From NCBI RefSeq assembly GCF_025024155.1, contig NW_026251746.1, positions 1-64,000 of the forward strand: 64,000 nucleotides of DNA, in the 5' to 3' direction. This document shows, piece after piece, positions 1 to 11,330 of this stretch. Origin of the DNA: Gamsiella multidivaricata. Its lineage: Eukaryota; Mortierellomycota; Mortierellomycetes; Mortierellales; Mortierellaceae. The notes beneath the pieces are model-generated. The model was not told the DNA's origin. It saw only the letters and a program-made list of their open reading frames with translations, and did no database searches. Numbering within the stretch: position 1 is the stretch's first letter; every line of letters begins with the position of its first letter. The position numbers were made by a program, and so were the translations under genes.

Positions 1-573
1 GCCCCCTTGTGAATATGTGTGAAAAACCAATCTCCGTTTCTGCAGCATTGTTACTCCGCAGACAACTCGACCAACGTTTAGTCAGCCCCGATATCGGTCA
101 ATGGAATGGAATGTGTATGGGGTGTACGCATTTACTCGAAAATAGAAAGAAAGAAAGAAAAGTCTTTTGTCCTGATTCCAAAGTCCTGGGAATATATCCT
201 AACGGGCGATCCTCGTCTAAAAAAAATATTATTATTTTGCGCACACACACGCGTAGGCGTAAAAAAATAAATAAATACAGTTCTTATTCAATGACCGCGG
301 CGTTTCCTATGAAATCAAAAGATCAGGAGTTCAGGTTCCTCAAGAACGGACGCGTTTAGGGAGCGAAAATGGTATTATAATCCAGGGTTGAATAGTATAG
401 TATGGTGTGTGTGTGTGTGTGTATATAAACTGCGGAGTGTATAGACTAGTATGATCGACAAGGAGGAATATAAAAAAAATGATCTTCAACTGGAGTCTCT
501 TGATAAAGAAAATAAAAAATAAAATAAAAAAAGGTATACAGGTATTGCTCTATTTCATATTCTGCTACAGTTT
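1..573. other. Left edge, no supported gene
   Basis: I see no convincing coding sequence here. The longest open frames are A/T-rich and low in complexity. A (GT)n microsatellite of about nine units lies at 405-422. The region holds the 3' flank of the minus-strand RING gene that ends at 574. Confidence 0.5.
405..422. repeat. (GT)n microsatellite
   Basis: About nine uninterrupted GT units, directly followed by ATATA. Confidence 0.8.
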
Positions 574-3500
574 TCAATCACGCCTCAGGCTGATATTGGT
601 ATATCGCTGCCAAAGATCCTTGTCCTTGATCAGCTTGGCATTCTGCTGTGTGAGCTGCCGGATCATCTGCCGAAGACTCGTGTTCTCCTCCGTCAGCTGC
701 CCAATAATCCCAGTCGCGCGAGTGAGTTGTTCGCGTTCCCACGTTAATCCGGCGCAGGGCAGGATCGATGGATTGGGAGAGGTCGATGCCGTCTCATTGT
801 AGGAAAATTGTCGGAGCTGCTGGGCCTGCGACGGTGCCTTGGGAGCACCGTTAAGACCAGACTGATTCCTCTGGTCACGAAGTGATCTGTGTTGGCTTCG
901 AGAGCTCTATAAACATATTCATAAACATGTAAACGTATTAGTGAAATGATGTTACGTTGTGAATAGAAAATGACATCTGCCGTTAAAAACAACCGTCAGC
1001 GACAAAATCTCACATTGATGCTTACCTGACGCTGCTGCAGACCAAGTCCAGCTCCGCGGCCTGTCGAGCGTGCGGACGAAACTGAGGAGGTCGGAGACGG
1101 GCCTGAGGTCGAGGGTGACGAGCTTGAAGAAGACGCTGACGGGGACAAACTGGTCGTGCCAGCACTGTTGCTGCCAGACTCTACCATTAGGACGTGTTCT
1201 ACAATTTGATCCGCCCTCATCCAAAGGCCGCAGCGGGGTCTCGGACACATCACCATTCTAAAATGGCACTGGTCGCGGCCGTGTTGAAGAGCCTTTTGCA
1301 TCTCCATGATACCGGTGCACCCCGCATCCTTATGCGGACACTCGACACGGATTTGCGAGATCAGATCCGACATCACATGGGCCTTGGGGAGTCGAGGCTG
1401 GTACCGGACCAGTGTTCGGTATTGGACATGTTCCTGCACCCCTGAGGTCAGGGCTTCATCTTCTTCTGGATGGTCGAGTGGAGAGGAGGACATACCCAAC
1501 GAGAATGGGGCTGAAAACGGAGCGGGAGATGAAGTAGGCTCGACGTCAAGGCCTCCAGTTATCGAGGTCCTGCGGCTGTCACCGACGCCAATCGGCTGCA
1601 CGTTCTGGTCCACGCGTTCGGTTGTAGCCGTCAAGATCGCAACGTTGGATGATTCAGAATGGAGTGTCGACCCGATATCCCGTTCTTCTACTGCTACTGG
1701 CAATGGCAGAGGCAATGGCGGAGGAGAAGACATATTCTCTCGGAATGGTCGGACGAGAGGCGTCATCAAATGAGTATCGGCGCGATCCGAATCCATAGTA
1801 CCCGTACTTTCTGGTGCGGTCAAAGTCTCTTCGGGATTGGAGATTGCTGCAGACAGTGGATCCTGGATAGCAACAGCAGAGTTCTCCTGAGACATGGCAG
1901 CAGTGAACGGTACGGAGGTGTCTTCTGCTGGAAGATTTGTTGCTAGCAGATCTTCGCCTGCAACTTCCGCTGATGAACCAGTTCCATGGGATTCAGCGTG
2001 CAAGGCAGGCGGCGTATTCCCTTCGTTCTCCAAGTGCTCCCCTTCAGCTGGGACTCTTGCATTTCCTATGGGGCTGTCCTGCTCGGGATTCAAATGTGCG
2101 CCGTCCACATCGCTTGTATCCGCCAGTTCCTCCTCCTCCGTCTGTTCCTCCTCCGTCTGTTCCTCCTCTGTCTGTTCCTCCTCTGTCTGTTCCTCCTCTG
2201 TCTGTTCTCCCTCCTCTCCAGCAAGTCTGATACCAGCTGGGAAGCGGTGCCGTGGTCTTGCAGTGGAGGGCGTGGGTATCGGAGAGTCGATTGGTGAGGG
2301 ATGTCCCCTCGCACTGCTCGGTAAATCATCTTCTGTCAAGGTTACAGAGCACGACCGTGCTCGTGCGAGAACTTCCGGATCGATATGCATATCTGCAATG
2401 GTAGTCATGGGCCCTTGCGCCGTCGCGACTGGGCTATGAATATGCAAATCCCGAAGCAAAGGTGATATCGGTGATGAACAGGGCTTGTGACTAGATCCAG
2501 GGGAAGTAACGAGGTTGGCGCCAAGAGCGGCACCGGAACTTGAGCCTTGGATAGAACCTGTCTGCAGCGTAGCATCCTGAGTTGCCACTGTTTCTGTTGA
2601 GTCGACTTCGAGGCCCCCTTCCTCAGCGGTGTCGCTTCCCTTCTGCAACATGGACGAGCTCGAAGAGACTACATCGCTAGTACCGAAAGTGCCCGCACAA
2701 AGACCATCGATAGAGCTTTTATGGCTGACCTCTCGATCGTCCGTCTCCACATTGTGGTCTCTCCAGGGCTGTTCTGTATAATCCTCGCGCTCGTTCATGG
2801 TCACACTGGCCGTTGTCGGCACCGAGTCCGAGACTCCGAACCCGGTGTGCCCTGCCTCCATAACGGGCATCTGTAATGAAAGCGAGTGTCGTTCCCACTG
2901 AGGCTGGCTTGATGACCGCTGAGAGAATGAAGTTCCGATCGAAGAGTTGTTTTGGATGCTCGGAGAAGACGTGGACGACGTTCCGTATGAAAGTGTAGAC
3001 CCGTTGGATGGTGAGGTCGGGAGCTCGGGGGAGTGCTGTGCAGAAGGTGATTGATTCGAGTCTGAGACTGAGTCCGAGATACTCGTATTGCCCTCTGCAT
3101 CATCCAAGGAGAGAGGCATAGACCTCTGATTCTCACCCAGACCGAGTCCCAGGCTCGAGGGGCGCTGCGCCCATGCACGCGTTCCCTGCTGAATAGCATT
3201 GATGATGCTGTCGTTATCATCGCTGTCATTTGCAGCTTCATCCGTGCAGCTGCTTGGCGATTCAGGATGGTGGTCTGAGTAATGGTCGACGCTGGTCCGG
3301 CGGACTCTGGCATCCTGCTCTGTCTCTCTGGCTTGTGGATGAGTGTTGCCTCGACTAAGTTGACGAGAGTGGGTGGAGGAGCTCTGGTTTGATTGAACGC
3401 TTGGCCGCGTAAGAGAAGTGTCAATTTGAAGCAGTGATTGTCGAGATTGTGTCCTTTGAACTCCACTCTCAGTGTCCTCGCTGCTTCCAGAGCTTCGCTC

Positions 3501-5096
3501 ATCTTGGCCTCCAGGCCGATTGAGTTGTGTGGCTAGCTGCTCCGATGAGGGTTGGTCCGTGATTCCTTCAACATTGCTGGCAAACACAGAGGAACCTGAG
3601 TCTGATCCATGCCTCCTGGATTCTTCTTCTTCCTCAAGAATCGAAGCTGCACGCGCTGTCAACGACCGTAGGAGCTCTTCCTGGCTCTCCTGCTCGAGAT
3701 AAAGGCGGCGAATTTGTTGCTGCTGCTCATTGTACCTGTCATCTGCAATGGCATAGGAATGAGGTGCCTCGCTTTGACCTGAAAGTCTATCGAACTGAGA
3801 GATACTTGGGGCTGAAGTTGCATTGGTCTGCAATCTATTTGCCTGCTGCCGCTCCTGGTGGGCCTGAACTTGTCGTTGTTGATATCGCATCCATTCGCTT
3901 GGACGCCGACCGATAACCGCCGTTGTGGGACTCTGCAGCTCTTCGTCGTCGTTTCCAGTAAGCACGGTCTGCCGTAACGACCGTCCGTCCGCTTGTACTG
4001 TGGGCTGGACCAGTGGTTGCGTCCTGTCGTTGCGAGCTCCATATAACGACGAAGTCGACGACGACAGTGAAGAGTGTGGAGACAGTGTGTTCACATTGGT
4101 AAAGCGACCCCTTACTGTTCTTACATGCTCCATTTCAATCTCTTCGTCCTCGCCTTCCTCTTCTTCGCCAATGGCCTCCTCGCGCCTTCTAGACAGCCCA
4201 TTCGGAGCAAACCTGTCTGGTCGCACACGCCGTCGTTCCACTCCTGAAACCGGTCTCTGCCCCTGAGCGGTGTTTCCCCGCCTAAGCCAGTCCGATGAAG
4301 ACGATGGAGGCGCCGTTCCGGTCGTATTGCTTGAGGGCCTGGGTCGAGGACTGATAGTGACCGGGACCTTGATCTGCTCCTCAATCCTGTCCCAGCCGTT
4401 GATATGAAGACCGGTCCGACACATAGGACACTTCGGCATCTCCCTGCTCTCCAGCAGCACTGCAATCCGTTGCTGTGTTTGTTGCTGTTGAAGAAGCTGT
4501 TGCTGAGCAGGCGAAAAGTGATTGAACGACTCGTAGAAATTGCGGTTCGAGTTTGAAGTTTCAGTGCGGGATCGAGAGCCGCCCATTCTCGCCAGCTCAA
4601 ACATGAATTGTTGCTGCAGAGGTTGTTGCTGTAGCATGTCATCGTATCCAGCAAGAGCGCCCAATTCATCTCCTGGAACCACATCTCCTTCGGCAGGATA
4701 TGCCCTTCGAAGTTCGCTCTGGAGCAAATCGTCACCGAAGTTCATTCCGATCCATAGCTGGATGCATTCGAGACAAAAGACGTGGCAACACGGCAAAAAG
4801 TGGACTGGGTTCTCGTAGGGCAATGTGCAAATGGCGCACAAAAGATGCGAAGGAACAGCTTCGACTGGATAGAGTGTAACTGTGGTGGGCGATGATGAGG
4901 ATGACAAAGACGATGCTGCCGCTGACTTGGATGAGTCCTGAGCCATCGAAGCTGGGACAGGCGACAAGAGGAGCCGAAGGTGTTGGTCCAGCAATGGAGG
5001 TACCGGACTGGCCTCTGCAGCTGCTGGTGATCCTGTCCGTGCGTCTGACCCTCGACTGCCTATCGAGGTCCGATCCTGGGACCACATCGTCGCCAT
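574..5096 (-). CDS. RING and TRAF-type zinc-finger protein (probable E3 ubiquitin ligase)
   Basis: Two exons: 5096-1026 and 906-574. The 119-bp intron has a CAG/GTAAGC donor and a TATAG acceptor, both in phase 0. The predicted protein has 1,467 residues. A split C3HC4 RING lies near the N-terminus: C87 and C90, then C103/C104, H105, C108 and C111, with the last pair C223 and C226 only after about 111 mostly Gln-rich residues. Near the C-terminus is a TRAF-like zinc-finger segment with the pattern CPHKDAGC...H...C...CPRPRCG...H. The second exon codes for a short coiled coil. The 1,000-residue middle is Ser/Gln/Glu-rich and probably disordered, with five TEEEQ repeats. A RING followed by a TRAF-type finger is typical of ubiquitin ligases, so ligase activity is inferred from family. 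The second Met, at residue 4, is an alternative start. Confidence 0.8.
2131..2213 (-). repeat. 15-bp coding minisatellite (TEEEQ)n
   Basis: Five near-identical 15-bp units inside the RING gene code for TEEEQ repeats on the minus strand. On the plus strand they read as repeated CTGTTCCTCCTCTGT units with C/T changes at third positions. Confidence 0.8.
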
Positions 5097-6595
5097 ATTA
5101 TCGGTGTAGGTGTGTCTCTATAATTCTGTTGAACTCTGTGTTATAAGAGGGCCACAATGTGTTACGGAGTTGACTCAGCGTTCCTGGAGTCTAAAGGTCA
5201 AGCAAACGTAGCATTATATTACCTGGACCTAGACCAAGGTGTGACAAAAAGCTTCAGGGGTCGAATGAGCTTCAGTGAAGTGAGGCTGGTGTGACAAGGA
5301 AAGAGTGGAAGCAGGGAGGAATTGTCCCTGAAGACGACGAATGGGATCGCTTAGTGTGCGGGTGATGAGAGGGATGGGAGGAGTGAATGCACAAAGGAAT
5401 GAGATGTGGGTGCTGCTCAAGGGATTGCTTTAGGCAGCGGATAACAAGAACAGAACGAAATAAAGGAAAAGGAAAGAAAGTGGAGAGCAACTGAAGGAGA
5501 ATAGTGAAGGAAAAAAAAAAAGAAAAAAAAAAAGGAAGGGTCAAATGAAAGTCAAAGGAGGGGAGGAGAGACACAGGATCATGGTCAGGGACGAGAAGCT
5601 CGGATGGGATGGTCTGACAGCGTGGACCAGAATCTAAAAGGCCCCGCCTGTTGTCGTCGTCGCAGTGGGAGACCCATTTGCCATGCCATCATACGGTGCG
5701 CATTAGTGTAAAAATATACCCAAACAACGGCAGTTGCTCTGGTAAGAGTTACTAGAGGAACTTGTCTTGCAATAACAGACGGGAGGAGCAGAAAAAGGGT
5801 TGATGCACTTCCAGGGCAAACAAGAGCATCCAAAGGATGTCAGAAAGTCATGTAATTCAATAGGGCGCCGATAAATATAGACTTGAGCGAGAGATGCAGT
5901 CGCTGCTGTTTGGTGTCTGAGAGCAGTAGGAAACAAGTAGGCCAGTAACTGCATCCAGCGTACATGCTGCTGCACTGCACTGCGTTGCATCTCAGGACTC
6001 CTAACTTGAAACTCGAAGGGCGACCGTCCTCCAACATTGACCGTTGGACATGAACGCAGGTGCACATTACCATGAACGGCAAACACAGGATTGCATGCAG
6101 GTTAGGTGATGGGTTCCAAACAACCTGGAAGAGGGCAAGATACACCAGTCTAGGTCGTTCTTTGTCTTTATGCATCGATCTAAAGAAGATATAGATCTAT
6201 GGCGAGTTTGTTAGTTGTTGATTTCAAGAATGCTTAGGGCGCAAAACGATATGACAACGGCCGAAGCAGATATTTTTCTTCAATAGAACATTCTCACGTC
6301 CGAAGCCAAGATTACCAACCCGGATTCCGGATGACGCTGACGCATCCACGCGTTGATCTATTCTCGTAAAATAACCAAATGGGGCAGCAGGACCAGTTGA
6401 CGTGGCCATCCTTAGGAACCGCCGAGAACACTGGGCATTTTTTCCCTTTTTTATTAAGTGCTTTGGAAGGTCATAAAAGGGCTGCAGCGATTCTTCTAGA
6501 CCCACTACAAGCACATCTTTCTTTCACTTTTACATACGCCTCCTCACAACAGCACACCAAGCGCTTCAAGGACACTCATCAGCACTACCTAGATC
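5097..6595. other. Divergent intergenic region, RING gene / MIX17
   Basis: This is the shared upstream region of two divergent genes. From about 5275 to 5570 the plus strand is very G/A-rich, which is a pyrimidine-rich tract on the coding strand of the RING gene. The stretch 5585-6590 carries only short open frames without recognisable domains. I see no RNA gene. Confidence 0.5.
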
Positions 6596-7205
6596 ATGGC
6601 CCGCTCTCGCGCTCGCGCTGCCCCCTCTCAGCAAACCCGTAAGGCCTCGACGATGCCTTCGCGCCAGGCACCTCCTCCACCTCCGCCTGCGCGCACGGCA
6701 CCTCCACAGCAACACCAGCAGATGTCCCCTGCGCAACAACAACCATCATCCATGGCTCATCCTGCACCCCGGCAGCCCGGACTGTTTGGCCAAATGGCGT
6801 CTACTGCCGCTGGTGTCGCTGTCGGCTCTACTATCGGACACACCGTCGGCCATGGCATTACTGTAAGTCCTGCCGCTCTTGAAGAAGAACTATGGAGAAA
6901 AATGTTGCGCTATACTAACATATTGCTACTCCATGCTTTTTGTTCATTGCTCTTCATAGTCAATGTTCGGTGGCGGATCATCGGCACAGGCAGAAGTACC
7001 AGAAACACAGCAGCAGCAGCAGCAGTACCAGCAGCAACCGGCATACTACAGCAATGCTGCAGTCCAGAGTGCAACAACATCATGCGATGCGAGCGCCAAG
7101 GCCTTCACAAAATGTCTGGAGGTGAACGGAAACGATATGGGCGCATGTCAATTCTATCTCGAGCAACTTAAAGCATGTCAAGCATTTGCAGCCCAACAGC
7201 ATTGA
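6596..7205 (+). CDS. MIX17: Twin CX9C mitochondrial protein, Mix17/CHCHD2 family
   Basis: Two exons, 6596-6862 and 6960-7205, joined in phase 0 (ACT/GTAAGT donor, CATAG acceptor), give 170 residues. The N-terminus is Arg/Ser/Pro-rich with MARSRARAAPSQ and a proline run. A Gly/Ala-rich hydrophobic centre follows (LFGQMASTAAGVAVGSTIGH), then a Gln run. At the C-terminus are two exact CX9C pairs, CDASAKAFTKC and CQFYLEQLKAC, which form the CHCH fold. This layout matches yeast Mix17 and animal CHCHD2/CHCHD10, proteins of the mitochondrial intermembrane space imported through the Mia40 relay. The family is linked to respiratory-chain function and stress response. The start is the first ATG after a promoter-like region. 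Confidence 0.92.
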
Positions 7206-8102
7206 ACCATGGAATGAGTGCAGCATTTAGTAGGATATCCGCCCATGCGGACTATTGTAGATTCCCCCAACAACATCAACAACAACTTGTAACAACAGCT
7301 GAAGAATAAAAGAATGGACTGTAGTGCATTCTGTTTGTTTTGCGGACACATACAAGAACACGACGCGCGTAGATGGGAAAAAGGAAAAAAAAGGAAAAAA
7401 AAAAAAGATCGCAGTGTGTAGTGTGCTTTGAGATCTTTGATATATCGAATGGCGTGCCAACTTCATTCATACATTCATATGGAACTGCATGGCTGAGCAT
7501 GAGAAGGTTCGATGCAAAAAATCATTATGATAGCAATTGGCAAAAGAGCAGTTGGGTGAGAGAGAGACATGTTTTTGTACGAGTGTCAGGTCAGGATGGG
7601 CAAAGAAGGCTCAGTTGGAATGCTCATCCGCGGAAGTGGCGAACAGAAGCAGAGAGGTGGCCCGGGCTAAGCACTACGGTAATTAACGAAATGGTCTAGG
7701 GGGAATTGGACCAAGGCGACTCAAACATATTAGATGTAAGATAACCCCTGGGCGCGGACTTTTTTCTGTTTGGATGGCTGTTGGGATCCGACCCCAGATA
7801 AAAATACTCTCCCTGCGAGAAGAAGCCAGAGACAAACATGGATTTCCCTCCCTCCGCGCGGGAGTTGAATACACAGGGAATGTTTGTGTGCGGGTGCGTG
7901 CTAGACTAGGGTAACTACAGCGCAGAGTGGATAGTGTTTATTTATGCTCACTGTTGCGTGGGTGGAGAGACCATGCACCAGCCTGGTTAATAGTTTCCTT
8001 CATCCCGCTTGCTCACGGCCTTCACTCCTCTCCTCCTCATCCCTCCTCATTCCTCCTCCACTCCTCCCTTTCATCTTCATCATCATCTTCACCATCACCA
8101 TC
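7206..8102. other. Intergenic region upstream of the Gln-rich gene
   Basis: No supported gene. An A-tract lies at about 7386-7406. The last 70 bp before 8103 are almost pure pyrimidine followed by CATCATCATC runs, which looks like a leader rather than coding sequence. Confidence 0.5.
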
Positions 8103-9860
8103 ATGCCGCCATTACAGCACTCCTCCTCCGCCTTCGATCTCGCTGCTGCAATTCCCTTTGCTGATCAGACGCCCTCGCCCTTTGACATAATGTTCGACCC
8201 CACTCTCACCGCCTCGGCCGCAGAGGACCCTGTTCAGCAGCATCACCAGCAGCGCCAGTGTGCTCCCTCTGCTGCTGCCCCCTTGCCCTCCGAAGCCGAC
8301 ATATCTGCGCTCTTTGGGTTGCCACCAACCCAGACAAAGGCTCCGATGGTTCAGGTGCCTGTAGTGTCCGCGCCGACTCCTCTGGCCCCTCCTGCACACT
8401 ACTCCCTGCAGCATCGCCAGCACCATTCACAGGAACAGACTCCAATCGCGCCCATCCCCGCGACTCCTGCATTCTACGGAGCCCCTTCCTCCACATCATT
8501 ATCAGCATCTACAGTGCCAGCAGATCGTACCAGAAAAACAACGGCACTTCATCGGTACCCCTCATATAGCCCGACTCCTGCGACCTATAGCGTAGAGCCC
8601 CAGCAGCAACCGCAGGATCATTCATACCATCATCATAATCATCATCATCATTACCAACACCAACAGCAATATCAGCAGCAACAACAACAAGTACAGCATA
8701 CCCCTTACCAGCAATACAATCCTAATCAATACAATGTCAATGGCTACAGCGTCGTCAACGCGGATTATTCCAACGAATCGACATTCTCTGCTGTGGATTT
8801 GACACCCCAGCCAAACCAGACTAAGGCGGACCCTCTGATGCTCAACGGGCCCTCTCGGTCCATCTTTTCACGGTTCGGAAGTGGGAAGGCCAGTTCCCCT
8901 GGACTGTCGACCGAGAGCCATGCGACCTTTGCCCCCAAGCTAGCCAAGGTCGCTGCGAGCTATGTGTCCAGCACGCTGGCCGTTACATCAACGTTTGCAA
9001 GCGAGAAACTCGCGACTGCCTCGACCAAGATTGCAGATCTCTGGCAGCATAACCAGCATGTCCTCCCTCAGCAGCAGCAGCAGACGCATAATCAACAGCA
9101 GCATTACCAGCAGCAAGACCAAGGCAACTTGTACGACTACAACAATTATTACACAACTGCACCAACTATTAATAACAGCAGTAGCTCGGTCGACCCCAGT
9201 ACATCTTCATATGAAGGCGGCCAAGCGCTCAACACTGCAAACCATAACAGCAATTACAATTATCAATCGTCGTCCTACCATAACAACAACAACAATAACA
9301 ATAACAATAACAATAGCCCGAACCAAAACAACAATTACGGCGCCAGAAACCCGTTTGCCGCGTCGGCGACCTCCACCCTCTCGAACGCTGCCTCAGTCGC
9401 GGGCTCGTACTTGCCCAGTCTGTCCAAGCTCCCAGCTCTGCCTGCTTTGCCAGCCCTTCCCGCCCTCTCTGCTTTGCCGGCGCTTCCTTGGGGCAATAGA
9501 GACAAGAGCCAGCAACTCCCACAGCAACAGCCTCACACTCAGCAACAACCGCAACAACAACAACAACAACAACAGTATCAGCAACAACAGTATTCCTCCG
9601 AAGGCTACTACAACTCGTACGAGCCATCCCAGAATCAGATGTACCAGCAGCAGCAGCAGCGACAGCAACAACCAGACCTTGCATACTACAATAATTCCAC
9701 TCCTAGCGATGGTGGTATCCTCGCTGGCACAGGTGCTTGGTGGGGTGGGCTCCGGGATGAAGTGCAAAAGGGCCGGAGGATGGTTGAGACGGGGGTACAG
9801 GCCGGAGTGGCGTGGTGGTGGGATTCGGACGCGAAGAACCCTATGAGGAATGTTGTGTAA
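8103..9860 (+). CDS. Gln/Asn-rich protein of unknown function
   Basis: One uninterrupted frame of 585 residues from the ATG at 8103. The frame is open upstream to an ATG at 7944, but that stretch is a C/T-rich leader and the ATCATG at 8103 sits better. I recognise no catalytic domain. Long Gln, Asn and His/Gln runs alternate with better-ordered pieces: an amphipathic Ala/Ser/Lys segment (LAKVAASYVSSTLAVTSTF and following), a run of LPA repeats near 9427-9490, and a Trp-rich C-terminus (GAWWGGLRDEV...GVAWWWDSD). The long, almost uninterrupted Asn run and Gln runs give a prion-like composition, so condensate formation is possible. The Trp-rich end may be an anchoring or binding motif. Expression is not shown by sequence, but the length and codon use support a real gene. 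Confidence 0.75.
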   Translation: MPPLQHSSSAFDLAAAIPFADQTPSPFDIMFDPTLTASAAEDPVQQHHQQRQCAPSAAAPLPSEADISALFGLPPTQTKAPMVQVPVVSAPTPLAPPAHYSLQHRQHHSQEQTPIAPIPATPAFYGAPSSTSLSASTVPADRTRKTTALHRYPSYSPTPATYSVEPQQQPQDHSYHHHNHHHHYQHQQQYQQQQQQVQHTPYQQYNPNQYNVNGYSVVNADYSNESTFSAVDLTPQPNQTKADPLMLNGPSRSIFSRFGSGKASSPGLSTESHATFAPKLAKVAASYVSSTLAVTSTFASEKLATASTKIADLWQHNQHVLPQQQQQTHNQQQHYQQQDQGNLYDYNNYYTTAPTINNSSSSVDPSTSSYEGGQALNTANHNSNYNYQSSSYHNNNNNNNNNNNSPNQNNNYGARNPFAASATSTLSNAASVAGSYLPSLSKLPALPALPALPALSALPALPWGNRDKSQQLPQQQPHTQQQPQQQQQQQQYQQQQYSSEGYYNSYEPSQNQMYQQQQQRQQQPDLAYYNNSTPSDGGILAGTGAWWGGLRDEVQKGRRMVETGVQAGVAWWWDSDAKNPMRNVV

Positions 9861-11330
9861 ATCGCCGAGCACAAGGGGGAGGGTGGCTGGAGATACCGAG
9901 GAAACATTTTATGACATGCATGAGTTCACGACTAGGTTGTGTAGGGTCCATCTTTCTGTAACATTTATATTATTCATTTTTCTGATGCCCTACCTATCTA
10001 CTATCTACTATTCTACTTCTACCTAATAATATTTACTACCGTAATAGTGATAACAATAGCAATAATCACCATTCATCGCAACATATACAACAGCACGTAT
10101 TATGGCTGACATTGCACGCGACATGGGAAAGATGGCGCGTCTCTAGTCGCCCTTTTTGACCAAGGGGGTTGTATGACATGGCGTGGGCACACAAAGGCGA
10201 AGCAATTGTAATTTTGCCACCGTTTGCCTGCCGCAGTTCCCACTAGCAGGCATTTTTTTCTTGTGGCCACTGTTGCATGAGGTCCTTTGCTGATATCTGT
10301 CCCATTAACGCGTAGGGTTTTTTCTTTTTCCTTCTTGGTGTCTGCGTCGAGATGTCGTTGCCCTTGGACAATTATTTTCGAGTAAGAGGTTCAATCTCTA
10401 TCTTCATAAAGCGCAAGCGACGCAAAAAGAACAAGAAGCGCATCAGATAGAAACTCATGGAACATCGATGTTGCTGATCACTTCTGTCCAGATCGTCCCT
10501 GAAGATTACTCGTGTGCCTGAAGACCCCAAATGTCCGTCTTGACATCCCAATATTAAAGAGCCAAGCATGGAGGGGAATGGATTCGCCCGCCATGCTTCA
10601 ACGGGTATATCTCAATGATAAGCTACATATGTCTAATGTCTAAGAAGACGACATTGGCTTCTGTTGAGCTGACAAACAGGCCCGCCAGGGCTGGAGAAGT
10701 GGTTTGGTATGTTCGTATTTTGTTTTATTCTCTCGTGTCAATTGCTTCCTTGCATTGACGTGTTTCTCATTTCTGGTCGCGAAGAAACATTGCCCGTCGC
10801 GTCGGAAGCGTTGTGTGTACGTGTGCATGAGCTGCGTTCGAGGATCAGATCCTGTTGCTGCTGAAGAACGACTGAGTGCCGCCAATTCAAAGGAAAAAAA
10901 AAAGCATGCCCCTCACTGTTCTCAACGGGAAGAATAAGGTAGATCTTCTCCAGCCCTGAACGTAAATGGGTCGACTATCAACATTACGCTCATCATTTCT
11001 AGCCCTGCAACCCCATAGTTGAGCTGTTAGTAATATGTACAAGTACATGTACATGCATCTGAGGTCATGGCTCTGCTCTCTGTTCCCTGTCCTTCCTTCA
11101 CCCTCCCCCCTTGTTGCCACCACTGCACCTCTTCTTCGTTCTGTGTCCACACCTCCTTCTCACTCCTTCACTCCTTCACTCCTTCGCTCCTCCACCCCTT
11201 CCATCCCTTCACTCCCTCATTCCCTCTCTCGCCTAGTACCTCTGCTCTCTCAGGCATAGCTCGCCTCCAAGCCCTTACCTCCTCCCCCCCCGCTCCTTAC
11301 TCCTTCCCACCCTCCACGCGTCATTCCTCC
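9861..11330. other. Intergenic region upstream of the AIG1-type GTPase gene
   Basis: No supported gene; open frames near 10640-10940 lack protein-like composition. From 11090 to 11330 the plus strand is nearly pure pyrimidine, with short ACTCCTTC tandem units at about 11158-11190. It probably serves as the promoter/leader of the downstream gene. Confidence 0.5.

Noticed and set aside
2801..3502. Long open frame in another frame of the RING gene
   Set aside because: It is a shadow of the 1,467-residue reading frame, without domain or start context.
5585..6175. Overlapping minus-strand frames in the divergent promoter
   Set aside because: No domain, no usable splice structure, and composition unlike neighbouring genes.
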